A DNA stretch of 64,000 bases. Origin: Maridesulfovibrio ferrireducens. Its GTDB lineage: Bacteria > Desulfobacterota > Desulfovibrionia > Desulfovibrionales > Desulfovibrionaceae. Numbering within the stretch: the stretch's first letter is position 1; the number at the start of each line of letters is the position of its first letter. Shown here one piece after another: positions 44,652 to 53,110 of the stretch. Location of the stretch: contig NZ_JAEINN010000004.1 in assembly GCF_016342405.1 (NCBI RefSeq), positions 204,916 to 268,915 of the forward strand, read 5' to 3'. Under the pieces are notes generated by a model. It made no database searches. It was not told the DNA's origin and saw nothing but the letters and a program-made list of their open reading frames with translations. The position numbers were made by a program, and so were the translations under genes.

Positions 44652-45329
44652 TTACCAGGATAAGGAGGAACCCTTCATGCCGCCGCGTTTGATACCGTAA
44701 TCCATTCCGATCTGAGCGCGGGACATGAAAAACAGAACAACGTGGCTGAGCTTCGTGAAGGGCAGGCTCAACAACCAGATTTCACCAGTGATGATGTGGG
44801 CGGTAAGCCAGAACTGGTAGTCACCGATTGCGTATCTGGCGATAAGGCCAGTGACAAAAGGTGCTAAAGTTATCACCATCATCAAATAATCATAGCCAGT
44901 GGTAAGAATTCTTACTTCAGGGAAAGCAACGCGGCGCAAGGTCAATAAAAGACCGGCTACAACTGCCATCCAAGTCAGAAAATCAGCTACACCGCTTGGA
45001 AGAGCGGGCAGGCTGAACCCAAGATTTTCCTGTAGCATCACATTGTGGGCGATCAGGAAAATAGGAGTGATCACGACCCCGATATGGAATGCAAAAAACA
45101 TTAAAGTGAATCCGGGACGAATTCTCCAGACGCGAGCGCCTATAGGGTTCAGGAAGCTGATGATTGAGTTGAACGCACCTTTCAGTCCATAGGACATATG
45201 GGCGCGGTAAGCTACTCGGTCAAGCTGCTGGCTGAGGCCCTTTATATAGAGCACGACGCGCACCAACAGGCCACCGAAGCTGACGGCGAACGTCAGCCAG
45301 AGCATAGGCCCTGTTAGAAAATCGTACAT
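44652..45329 (-). CDS. hmcE: Hmc complex membrane cytochrome b-like subunit HmcE
   Basis: The 225-residue membrane protein has about five helices and belongs to the NarI-like gamma subunit family. Histidines inside or next to helices (for example FHIGVVITPIFLIAHN and the later TAHIITGEI) are candidate heme b ligands. It connects the periplasmic part of Hmc with the HmcF subunit on the cytoplasmic side. It starts behind a GAGGAG site, 37 bp after hmcD. Confidence 0.94.
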   Translation of the reverse strand: MYDFLTGPMLWLTFAVSFGGLLVRVVLYIKGLSQQLDRVAYRAHMSYGLKGAFNSIISFLNPIGARVWRIRPGFTLMFFAFHIGVVITPIFLIAHNVMLQENLGFSLPALPSGVADFLTWMAVVAGLLLTLRRVAFPEVRILTTGYDYLMMVITLAPFVTGLIARYAIGDYQFWLTAHIITGEIWLLSLPFTKLSHVVLFFMSRAQIGMDYGIKRGGMKGSSLSW

Positions 45330-45366
45330 TTTAATCTCCTCAAGTATCGATCAAACTATTGCTAAT

Positions 45367-45498
45367 TTAATCGTCGTTGTTGTTTCCACCCATCAGGTAC
45401 TGCCAGAACAGAGTAACCCCGATGAGAGCTCCACCCATGATCAAGTATACGATACCCTTGGTGAAAGTGTAGTACTCTTGCAGGTTGTGTATTTCCAT
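45367..45498 (-). CDS. hmcD: Hmc complex small membrane subunit HmcD
   Basis: The frame from ATG 45496-45498 to TAA 45367-45369 encodes 43 residues: MEIHNLQEYYTFTKG, a single hydrophobic helix (about residues 16-35), then a polar NNNDD tail. Size, position between hmcC and hmcE, and an AGGAG ribosome site identify it as HmcD, which is 47 residues or so in Desulfovibrio vulgaris. It probably stabilises the membrane part of the complex. It is easily missed because of its length. Confidence 0.88.
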   Translation of the reverse strand: MEIHNLQEYYTFTKGIVYLIMGGALIGVTLFWQYLMGGNNNDD

Positions 45499-45516
45499 TT
45501 GATTTCTCCTAGGCGG

Positions 45517-46689
45517 CTAGTGTTCGCCTTTGTAGTCAGGATGTTCGAAGAAAATCGGCATCCGGGTGGTAATGAAACGGAAGATAACCACACCGAGAGT
45601 AACCACGAAGATAGAGATTCCGATCTCCATCAAAGTAGGGAAGTACCTTTCAGAAGAAGGAAGGTGGTAGTTAAACGCGACCAGTGAAACATTGAATCTG
45701 TTAAGAACGATACCAAGAACAGTTATGATAGCCGCTTTCTTGATAATGCTCATATTTTTTTCACGAACACCGAGGGCGAAGAGGAAACAAGGCAGTACTA
45801 CAAAACCGATCATTTCAACCATGAACCACAAGCCGTAGCCTGAAGTCAGGTAATGCCAGTTGTTGTCGTATGCCAGACCGATCATCTTGATGGCGAAGTA
45901 TGCGAAGAGCACCAGAGATGCTGCTTTACCGAATCCGAGAACTACGCCGTCGTGGTGTTTGAGGTATTCCTCATCCATCATGCGGTGCAGTTTTTTATGG
46001 GAAAGGGTTCCTTCGAATATTACCATTGAGAGTCCCGCTGCGATACTGGACACAAAGAAGAACACCGGCAGATAAGGTGAGTACCACAAAGGGTGCAGCT
46101 TAGACGGTGCGATTGTGTAAAGTGCTCCGAGGGAGGACTGATGCAAGGTTGAGAGCACTACGCCGAAGATAGTCAGTGCCAGAGTCAGTTTGACTACAAC
46201 GGCTCTGAGTTTCTTCATGCCCAGCCATTCGAACATGGCAGGAGTGAACTCAATAAACAGTACTGTCAGATATAACATAACGCATAAACCAACTTCGAAG
46301 AGCAGTGAGGTTGTCCCCTGCTGATAGAAGATGGGGTACGGCAACCGCCAAGGACGGCCAAGGTCGTATTGCAGAGCAAAAACAACCAGAGCATAGCCCA
46401 GAAACGCGGTCAGAATTGCCGGACGTACTGCGGAGTGAAAGCGTTTAAGTCCGAAGATGTAGCATGCGGCAGAGGTGGTATATCCACCGGCTGCGAGTGC
46501 GACACCGCAGAGCAGATCAAATCCGATCCAGATACCCCAAGGGTTGTTGTCATCAAGATTGGTGACAGCCCCGAGGCCTTTGGTGAATCTGAGAACAGTT
46601 ATGACCAGACCCATAACAATGATGGCACCTGCAATCACATTGAATGTGTTGATTACAGATTTTGGTCCTGTGTTGCCGGGATTGGACAT
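45517..46689 (-). CDS. hmcC: Hmc complex membrane subunit HmcC (NrfD/PsrC family)
   Basis: The 390-residue protein has about ten membrane helices and belongs to the NrfD family of quinone-interacting membrane subunits. The WGIWIGFDLLCGVALAAGGY segment near residue 48 is characteristic. It anchors the HmcB iron-sulfur protein and may react with menaquinone. Its start overlaps the hmcB stop by one base (TAATG) and has a GAGGAGGAA site inside hmcB, so the two are coupled. Confidence 0.95.
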   Translation of the reverse strand: MSNPGNTGPKSVINTFNVIAGAIIVMGLVITVLRFTKGLGAVTNLDDNNPWGIWIGFDLLCGVALAAGGYTTSAACYIFGLKRFHSAVRPAILTAFLGYALVVFALQYDLGRPWRLPYPIFYQQGTTSLLFEVGLCVMLYLTVLFIEFTPAMFEWLGMKKLRAVVVKLTLALTIFGVVLSTLHQSSLGALYTIAPSKLHPLWYSPYLPVFFFVSSIAAGLSMVIFEGTLSHKKLHRMMDEEYLKHHDGVVLGFGKAASLVLFAYFAIKMIGLAYDNNWHYLTSGYGLWFMVEMIGFVVLPCFLFALGVREKNMSIIKKAAIITVLGIVLNRFNVSLVAFNYHLPSSERYFPTLMEIGISIFVVTLGVVIFRFITTRMPIFFEHPDYKGEH

Positions 46690-47741
46690 TAGGATTCCTC
46701 CTCGCTGTTTTCTTCCTGCTCTTCTTTGGGAGTCAGGGCTTCTTCTACAGCTTTCTTGACCTCAACTTCGATCTGACGCTTGTTAGCGACATCAGCCTTG
46801 GTAAGGGCCTCGGAAAGGGTCTTTTCAGCTTGTGAGCTAGCTTGGGCAATAGCATTTGCAACTGCTTCCTTCTTCTCTTCTTCGGCAACTTTGTCTTTGC
46901 GTTTGCTTACAGCATAGATACCACCGAGAAGTGCGGGCCAGAGTCCTGCAACCATGGGTACTGATGCGAGTGCGCCAGCAGTGAGTTCGGGTGCGGATTT
47001 GGTTCCCAAATCTTCGCGCATGCCGATCTCAGAGAAAGGAACTCCGGAGAGATAAAGCCAGCTGGTTCCGCCCATTTCTTTCTCACCGTAGATGTGATCA
47101 ATGTAACGGTCGGGATTACGCTCAATGCGTTTGCGGGCTATTTTCAGCAGCTCGTCTCTTTCACCGAAAACCAAAGCTTCTTTAGGACAACCTTCAACAC
47201 AGCCGGGCAGTTTGCCTTCAGCTAAGCGAGGAGCACACATGGTGCACTTCATGACTCTTGGAGTCAGAGGTTCGTCGTATTCGTAAGCAGGTATTTCGAA
47301 GGGACATGCTACCATACAGTAGCGGCAACCTACGCAAACGGATTCGTCATAGACGACTGCGCCGTTAGGCAGCTTTTTGAATGCTTTTACAAAGCAAGCT
47401 GAAGCACATGCCGGCTCCAGACAGTGATTACACTGCGACTTGCGGAAAAGAGGGCCTTTGGCACTCTTGTATTTATTAACAACAGTAAGAGTCTTGGCAT
47501 CGGTTCTGCGTTTTGTGTCCAGCACTGTCAGGTCATCATACTTTTTGTCCGGAGCGGGCAATTCGTTGACCTTATTACAGGCTTCTTCACATTTGCGACA
47601 ACCTATGCAGCGAGTGGCGTCGAAAAGGACGCCTTTGCTGCCGGGGTAGCCGTTGAATTCCTTACTAGCCGAAGCTACACCGGGAATAGAGGCTCCCACA
47701 CAGGCTGTGCCTAGCATTCCGAGGAATGTTCTGCGTAACAT
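46689..47741 (-). CDS. hmcB: Hmc complex periplasmic ferredoxin-like subunit HmcB
   Basis: The 350-residue protein has an N-terminal export signal with two arginines ([11 protein letters not shown]) and sixteen cysteines forming four [4Fe-4S] sites. They are Cys45/48/51/55, 104/107/112/116, 136/139/142/146 and 166/169/181/185. A hydrophobic helix near 253-275 follows, then an unusually long alanine- and glutamate-rich, probably coiled-coil tail of about 70 residues. It links the HmcA cytochrome to the HmcC membrane subunit. The ribosome site is AAGGAG, 19 bp after hmcA. Confidence 0.95.
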   Translation of the reverse strand: MLRRTFLGMLGTACVGASIPGVASASKEFNGYPGSKGVLFDATRCIGCRKCEEACNKVNELPAPDKKYDDLTVLDTKRRTDAKTLTVVNKYKSAKGPLFRKSQCNHCLEPACASACFVKAFKKLPNGAVVYDESVCVGCRYCMVACPFEIPAYEYDEPLTPRVMKCTMCAPRLAEGKLPGCVEGCPKEALVFGERDELLKIARKRIERNPDRYIDHIYGEKEMGGTSWLYLSGVPFSEIGMREDLGTKSAPELTAGALASVPMVAGLWPALLGGIYAVSKRKDKVAEEEKKEAVANAIAQASSQAEKTLSEALTKADVANKRQIEVEVKKAVEEALTPKEEQEENSEEES

Positions 47742-47760
47742 TTATCCGTTCTCCTTCGGG

Positions 47761-49425
47761 CTAGCCGTTCTTTTTCGGTTCGTGACAGGATGAACAGTCT
47801 GTAGAAGCAGGCTTTTTGAGTTCCATGCTTTCGTGACAGGTCATACACTGGGCGTGATAGGCCGCCTTGAGAGCCGGACGTCCGCCCTGTTCTTTAGCTG
47901 CAGCATTTGCGTGACAGCTTGCACAGCTCGGAGGAGTCTTGGATGCAGGGCTGTTGTGATGACAGCTTGCACAGACAGTCAGAGGAGTGCTGTGGAACGT
48001 GTTGGCCAGGGAATTGCTCTTCATGTTCTCCACCAAAGTGAATATAATCTTACGGTGGGGAAGCTTGCTTTCTTTGTATTCGTTTTCCAGAGCGTTGATG
48101 GTTACGAATTCAGGAATATCAGCAGTTTCGAGCATTACCGGAGAAGTAGGCCTTTCGATGATAAGGTCTTTAGCAAGCTCAGCCTTGGCGGAGGCGTCAA
48201 GAGCTGCCGGGTTGGTATCATCTTTAGGAGCTTCGTGGCAGACAACACATGTTGTTTCGGACTGAATAACCTTTTTAGGCATCAGCTCATGGCAACCAGC
48301 ACAGTTGGGATCTTTCTGTTTGATGGCGTGACAACCTACACAGCTTTGTGGACTGTCGGGGTTGTGCATAGCCTGATCGAGAGTGATGAAACCACCGTCT
48401 TTAGAACCTAGCTCGGTGTGACATTCCGAGCATGATTTCTTAAGAGTTTGATGATGGCATGATCCACATGATTCTGTGACGTTTTCGTGAGCCTTGTGAT
48501 TGAAAGCGACCGGAGACATCTTGCCTTTGACTTCTGTCTTGGCAGCGGAATCTTTTGGTGCCGGTGCAGTCAGCAGGACAGCATCAGGCTGCTTTCTGGG
48601 CAGACGGGGCAATATACCGCCCATTTTTTTCAGCAACTGAGCGTCATCAGCTTTAATGTCTGCTGCTTCGGCGAGGCCATGACATCCGGCACACTGAACG
48701 GGGCCGAACTTTTTGGCTTTGGCTGCTGCCAGGTCCAAATGACAGGTTACGCACTGGCTGTGGAAAGCTTCTGAAGTGTTTTTCTTCACATCGCCTTCTG
48801 GTTTGGCAGTGTGACAGATACCACAGTTTTCTTCCTGTCCTTTCACGTATACGAGCTTCTGTGTTGCTTTATCGTATTCGTGGTGACAGCTTCCACAGTT
48901 TGTTTCCTGACCCTTGTCATTTTCAATGATTTTTGAGTCCCAGTGACGGAAATGCAAGGTTTTATCCATGCTCGCTGTTGCGCGTTCCGCTTTGTACTCA
49001 GGGTCAGCCTGATGACAGCTGCGACATTCTCCGACCTGAGGGCCGGTTTTTTTGCCTGCAGCGGCATCCTTCGCGTGACAGCTTATGCAGCCGTTGTGGT
49101 AAATTTCCTTTAACTTCTCAGGAGTGCCGTCCTCAACCCGCATAAATTTAAGCGAGGTGACATCCTTGTTTTTCTGGTGACATGCAGTACAGTCTTTACC
49201 CTGTTCTGCCGCCGCCTTGGTGTGTGCATCGTGTAGAAACACGACCGCAGGCAATTCCAGTTTTTGCTGAGCGGCAATGGCGTCGATCATAATAAGATCA
49301 GGACGCTGTTTACCTTCACCCTGCGGGGTTCCTACCATACTCATTGCTTCCAAGTGGAAGCCGAGTACCCCAGCTAGGACGATCAGAATGCTGGACAATC
49401 GCAATAATTTTTTCCCGTTTGCCAT
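47761..49425 (-). CDS. hmcA: High-molecular-weight 16-heme cytochrome c HmcA
   Basis: The 554-residue exported cytochrome has exactly 16 CxxCH motifs, from CTACH near residue 86 to CSSCH near the C-terminus, matching HmcA of Desulfovibrio (about 545 residues). The signal peptide follows ATG 49425 (MANGKKLLRLSS..., hydrophobic to about residue 28). A frame seven codons longer has no better site. Several extra histidines act as sixth ligands in cytochrome c3-type domains. HmcA takes electrons from periplasmic type I cytochrome c3 and hydrogenases and passes them to HmcB-F and across the membrane. It is the first gene of the operon, and its upstream region holds a candidate operator. Confidence 0.96.
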   Translation of the reverse strand: MANGKKLLRLSSILIVLAGVLGFHLEAMSMVGTPQGEGKQRPDLIMIDAIAAQQKLELPAVVFLHDAHTKAAAEQGKDCTACHQKNKDVTSLKFMRVEDGTPEKLKEIYHNGCISCHAKDAAAGKKTGPQVGECRSCHQADPEYKAERATASMDKTLHFRHWDSKIIENDKGQETNCGSCHHEYDKATQKLVYVKGQEENCGICHTAKPEGDVKKNTSEAFHSQCVTCHLDLAAAKAKKFGPVQCAGCHGLAEAADIKADDAQLLKKMGGILPRLPRKQPDAVLLTAPAPKDSAAKTEVKGKMSPVAFNHKAHENVTESCGSCHHQTLKKSCSECHTELGSKDGGFITLDQAMHNPDSPQSCVGCHAIKQKDPNCAGCHELMPKKVIQSETTCVVCHEAPKDDTNPAALDASAKAELAKDLIIERPTSPVMLETADIPEFVTINALENEYKESKLPHRKIIFTLVENMKSNSLANTFHSTPLTVCASCHHNSPASKTPPSCASCHANAAAKEQGGRPALKAAYHAQCMTCHESMELKKPASTDCSSCHEPKKNG

Positions 49426-49600
49426 AATTTCGATCCCCTCTCTCAAAGCATTGGACGATGTAGCTGTATGCTCAGACGTCCTTTGTTGCCCCGTCTCGTG
49501 ATTTCCGGATTCGCTGACTCATATTCCCTCAGCGGGAGCAGCCAGCATTAAAAACCCGGGCACACAGATTCGATGCGCTTCATTCCCTATCTGTTAAGTT

Positions 49601-49674
49601 GGTATTAATACCTACTCGTTTGATAGGTATTTTTACCTGCCTGTTAGGTATGTTAATATTTGTAGTCTCGTCAA
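49601..49674 (-). promoter_or_regulatory. Inverted-repeat cluster and possible promoter upstream of hmcA
   Basis: GGTATTAATACC (49601-49612) is a perfect palindrome. AGGTA-TTTT-TACCT (49625-49638) is a second dyad, and AGGTAT (49646-49651) a third half-site. On the minus strand they lie just downstream of a TTGACG -35 candidate (49669-49674), overlapping where the -10 and start would be. Rrf2 or another regulator bound here would block hmc transcription. The remainder of the 49426-49984 gap is AT-rich on its distal side and holds only the terminator at 49891-49927. Confidence 0.5.
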
Positions 49675-49890
49675 GGGGGGTAGGAGTAAAAAACACTTCA
49701 CTTTTATTGTTGATAACCGACTAAAATTGTCTGATTTTAAGTGTTTGTTATAAAAGCTTTTTATTATCAAAATAGGGGTTATTGGAGTTTCGCAGAGTTA
49801 TTGAATTAATTTTTTTACGATTTTAAGAATTGCGTAACTGATGTGATTTAAATCTTTTTTTGATCATAATTTAAAGGTATTATGAGGAGA

Positions 49891-49927
49891 TAAAAAAAGA
49901 TCTTACGATGATTAATCGTAAGATCTT
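49891..49927 (-). terminator. Intrinsic terminator of the small lipoprotein gene
   Basis: AAGATCTTACGAT (49897-49909) and ATCGTAAGATCTT (49915-49927) form a perfect 13-bp stem. On the minus strand a T7 run follows, about 60 bp after the stop codon at 49985. Confidence 0.92.
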
Positions 49928-49984
49928 AAAATTTATTGGTCGGAATAAGAATATTTTAATTTTTAGCCTATGGCCGTGATATAA

Positions 49985-50500
49985 TTACTTAGGGGCTCGA
50001 TATTTTGAGTCAGCGGTTTTTTTATGTGAAGTTTTCGTGGTGTGAGAAATGCCGGATAAGCCATCTGTCCTTCTTCTTTCATATTTCTGTGCATCTTTTG
50101 AAAGAGGTATAATTGTTAATACTTCTTCTTGTTCGCTATATAATATTTTGTAGGACATCCTACTTCCATCAGCTACAGCTTCTACTGGAGTCGCGACGAC
50201 TTCCCACAATCCGCATGTAAAAAGATCGGCAACTCCATGAAATAATGCCCGGCTTGCTTTTGCGCCGCCTGAGTAACCATCAACGAATGAAAAAATATCA
50301 TATTCAACTGAGCCATCCGCCCGTTTAACTGTACTGATAGGTTGTCCGAATTCTCCAAGCATTACAGATCTTGCTTGTCCTTCAATTATCATGGACATTT
50401 CTTTTCCGTCTGGCTGATTCGCGGCCATATATACTGAGCATCCGCTAATGTTTATTAACAGTCCCATTACAATAAGTGTAAACATAGCATTTAACTTCAT
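49985..50500 (-). CDS. Small conserved lipoprotein
   Basis: The 171-residue protein has a lipoprotein signal peptide with lipobox ISGC (Cys21). The mature part contains a GQPISTVKRADGSVEYDIFSF segment, then GYSGGAKASRALFHGVADLFTCGLWEVVATPVEA, a glycine- and hydrophobic-rich stretch that recurs in an uncharacterised proteobacterial lipoprotein family. The C-terminal 40 residues are basic. The function is unknown. It is monocistronic, divergent from the secretion operon, with a strong terminator. Confidence 0.85.
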   Translation of the reverse strand: MKLNAMFTLIVMGLLINISGCSVYMAANQPDGKEMSMIIEGQARSVMLGEFGQPISTVKRADGSVEYDIFSFVDGYSGGAKASRALFHGVADLFTCGLWEVVATPVEAVADGSRMSYKILYSEQEEVLTIIPLSKDAQKYERRRTDGLSGISHTTKTSHKKTADSKYRAPK

Positions 50501-50525
50501 AATAATTCCTTTTTAGTAATTAATA

Positions 50526-50547
50526 AATAATTAAAATATTAATTATT
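50526..50547. repeat. AT-rich inverted repeat upstream of the lipoprotein gene
   Basis: AATAATTAA and TTAATTATT flank an AATA spacer, 26 bp upstream of the start at 50500. It may be an operator or just a product of AT-rich sequence. In the rest of the 50501-50863 gap I see only a TATAAT hexamer (50777-50782), a possible -10 element for the secretion operon without a convincing -35. Confidence 0.3.
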
Positions 50548-50863
50548 CGTTTATTTATATTATTATGATGTGTCAATGGATATTTATTATCTATGTGTGC
50601 ATTGATATGAATTCTTTTTAAGGTGTAATTTATTTATTATTCGTATTCTAGATAGATTCTTTATAGGTAAACTGGGATTAACCTTTTTTAACCTGCCAAT
50701 TCATTAAAAAACTGAAATCATTGCTAGGTATAGAATATCGGAGCTGACAAAAAGGATGACATGATGTGGGTTCATATATAATACTTATTAAAACTCTAGG
50801 TTAGGCTTAGTAATATTTCTCCTTCCAGAGTATAACTAATAAGAATATGTGAGTGTTTTCAAT

Positions 50864-53101
50864 ATGCCGGATAAGAAACAGCCTTTTGCCGCGGCTCCAG
50901 AAATACAGGCTCAAGATCAAGAAAGTGAGCCTTTACTTGATGAAAATACTTTGAAGCCGGATGAACGATTATCCCCCAAGGATATTGATTTCCAGCCTCC
51001 TTTAGTGATCTGTCTTTCTATCATAAGCAGACTCATGGGTAAGCCTGTTTCTTCGGCAACTCTGAAGGCTGGTATTCCGCAGCAGGGCGGGGTCATCACG
51101 GCGGCTTCTATCGTCCGGGCCGCAGAACATATCGGAATAAAAGCAAAGACCGTACACCGTCCTAAATTAAGATCAATATCAAAGCTGGTGTTACCCAGTA
51201 TATTGCTTATGCGGGGCGGTAATGCTTGTGTGTTGATTGATACCACAGAGGACACAGCGCGTGTAATGATCCCGGGTAACGGGATGGATGAATCTGAGAT
51301 TCCGTTAACTGAGCTTGAAGACGAATATACTGGTTATGCCATTTTTACTCACCGGGCGAGTAAGCTTGATAAACGGGCAAGCGAATTTAAATTAGTTAAA
51401 GCTAAACGCTGGTTCTGGGGAACAATATTCAGTTTTTGGCCCATTTATAAACATGTTATCGGCGCTAGTGTTATGACGAACCTCATAACTATTTGTGCTC
51501 CTTTGTTTGCAATGAATGTTTACGATAGAGTTATACCTAATAACGCTATGGATACCTTGTGGGCTTTGGCTATTGGTGTCGGGATAGCTTATTTCTTTGA
51601 TTTTTTGCTAAAAAATCTGCGTAGTTATTTTGTTGATGTTGCCGGACGAAATGCTGACGTCTTGATTGGTAGTCGTCTTATGCAGCATCTCATGTCCGCA
51701 AGATTGGACCATATGCCGGAATCAGCCGGAGCTGTTGCAAATAATATACGTGAATTCGAGTCTTTAAGGGAATTTTTCAGTTCCAGTACGTTAGTGGCCT
51801 TTATTGATATGCCGTTCCTTCTTTTATTTATCTGGGTAATTTATTTGATCGGCGGGCCGCTGGTTTTCCCTGTAATTGCGGCAGTTCCGATTGTGATTCT
51901 TGTGGGGATTCTTATTCAGATTCCTTTTCAGCATATTATTGAGAATCACTATAAAGAATCCACTCAGAAAAATGCGCTTCTGTTTGAAATAGTTCACGGT
52001 CTTGAAACTATTAAAACCAGTCTGGCTGAAGGCCGTATGCAATCCCGCTGGGAAAACGTTGTGGGTATGAGTGCCCATTCCAGTAGCAGTGCAAAGGTTA
52101 TGGCTAATATTTCTATTACGTTTTCTGTGTTTATTACTCAAATGGTCAGTGTCGCGATTATTATCCTTGGCGTTGTTTTAATTTCTAAAGGTGAATTAAC
52201 AGTGGGTGGATTAATAGCGTGTAATATACTGTCCGGCAGAGCCATGGCTCCTTTGAGTGCTGTTGCAGGATTGCTTTCCAGATATCAGCAATCCCGTATG
52301 GCTTTGGGAGCACTGGACATGTTAATGAAACTGCCTAGCGAGAGGCCAGATGATAAAGAGACTTTTCATTATGCCGGAGGTGATCCTTCGATCACATTTA
52401 AGGATGTTTCATTCAGCTATCCGGGTACGGACAAAGCTGTTCTTAATAATGTTAATCTTCATATTAAACCCGGTGAAAAAGTCGGAATAATCGGCTGTAT
52501 CGGTGCCGGTAAGACTACTTTAGGTAAACTCTGCCTAGGGCTTTATCAGCCTGTTGAAGGCAGTGTGAAGCTCGGGGATATTGATTTAAGGCAAATGGAT
52601 GTTGCGGATTTGCGAAGGAGGGTAGGGTATGTTGCTCAAGACAGCCTGCTTTTTTACGGAACTTTGAAGGACAACATCGCTTTTGGCTTACCGGAAGCAG
52701 ATGATCAATCTATTAGATATGCCGCTGATATTGCGGGTGTTACTGCTTTTGTAAAAGATCATCCTGCTGGTTTCGGTATGAAAGTCGGTGAACGAGGTTC
52801 GTCACTTTCGGGCGGACAGCGTCAAGCTGTTTCCATAGCGCGTACTATACTTCTTGATCCCGAAGTTTTAATTATGGATGAGCCTTCCAGTAACATGGAT
52901 AATCAATCTGAAATTAGGCTTAAGGAGAAATTGCGTCCTTATGTTAAGGACAAGACCCTCATCGTTATTGCTCACCGGCATACTATGCTCGACCTCGTGG
53001 ATAGACTGGTGATTATGGATAAAGGAAAAATTGCTGTTGACGGACCTAAGAAGGCTGTGCTGGATGGTTTAAGATCTGGAAAAATAAAGGTATCTATATG
53101 A
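50864..53101 (+). CDS. Type I secretion ABC transporter (LapB-like, with C39-like domain)
   Basis: This is a 745-residue inner-membrane exporter. After a variable 45-residue start comes a C39-peptidase-like domain (about 46-165) that lacks the catalytic cysteine motif, so it is a substrate-recognition domain. A six-helix transmembrane domain follows (about 190-470), then the ATPase with Walker A GCIGAGKTT, signature SLSGGQRQAVS and Walker B VLIMDEPSS. This is the layout of LapB-type exporters of large RTX adhesins. ATG 50864 is chosen, and a GTG five codons upstream (50849) is the alternative. Neither has a strong ribosome site. It heads a four-gene operon with the adaptor, LapG-like protease and HD-GYP-like sensor. 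Confidence 0.93.
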   Translation: MPDKKQPFAAAPEIQAQDQESEPLLDENTLKPDERLSPKDIDFQPPLVICLSIISRLMGKPVSSATLKAGIPQQGGVITAASIVRAAEHIGIKAKTVHRPKLRSISKLVLPSILLMRGGNACVLIDTTEDTARVMIPGNGMDESEIPLTELEDEYTGYAIFTHRASKLDKRASEFKLVKAKRWFWGTIFSFWPIYKHVIGASVMTNLITICAPLFAMNVYDRVIPNNAMDTLWALAIGVGIAYFFDFLLKNLRSYFVDVAGRNADVLIGSRLMQHLMSARLDHMPESAGAVANNIREFESLREFFSSSTLVAFIDMPFLLLFIWVIYLIGGPLVFPVIAAVPIVILVGILIQIPFQHIIENHYKESTQKNALLFEIVHGLETIKTSLAEGRMQSRWENVVGMSAHSSSSAKVMANISITFSVFITQMVSVAIIILGVVLISKGELTVGGLIACNILSGRAMAPLSAVAGLLSRYQQSRMALGALDMLMKLPSERPDDKETFHYAGGDPSITFKDVSFSYPGTDKAVLNNVNLHIKPGEKVGIIGCIGAGKTTLGKLCLGLYQPVEGSVKLGDIDLRQMDVADLRRRVGYVAQDSLLFYGTLKDNIAFGLPEADDQSIRYAADIAGVTAFVKDHPAGFGMKVGERGSSLSGGQRQAVSIARTILLDPEVLIMDEPSSNMDNQSEIRLKEKLRPYVKDKTLIVIAHRHTMLDLVDRLVIMDKGKIAVDGPKKAVLDGLRSGKIKVSI

Positions 53102-53110
53102 GGCTGTTTT

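Noticed and set aside
46907..47125. Short frames inside hmcB and hmcC on either strand
   Set aside because: They are out of frame with coding sequence whose cysteine motifs and membrane pattern are unambiguous.
47833..48411. A 192-codon open frame antisense to hmcA
   Set aside because: It lies opposite the heme-motif-rich coding sequence, has low-complexity content caused by the CxxCH codons and no ribosome site. hmcA is certain on the other strand.
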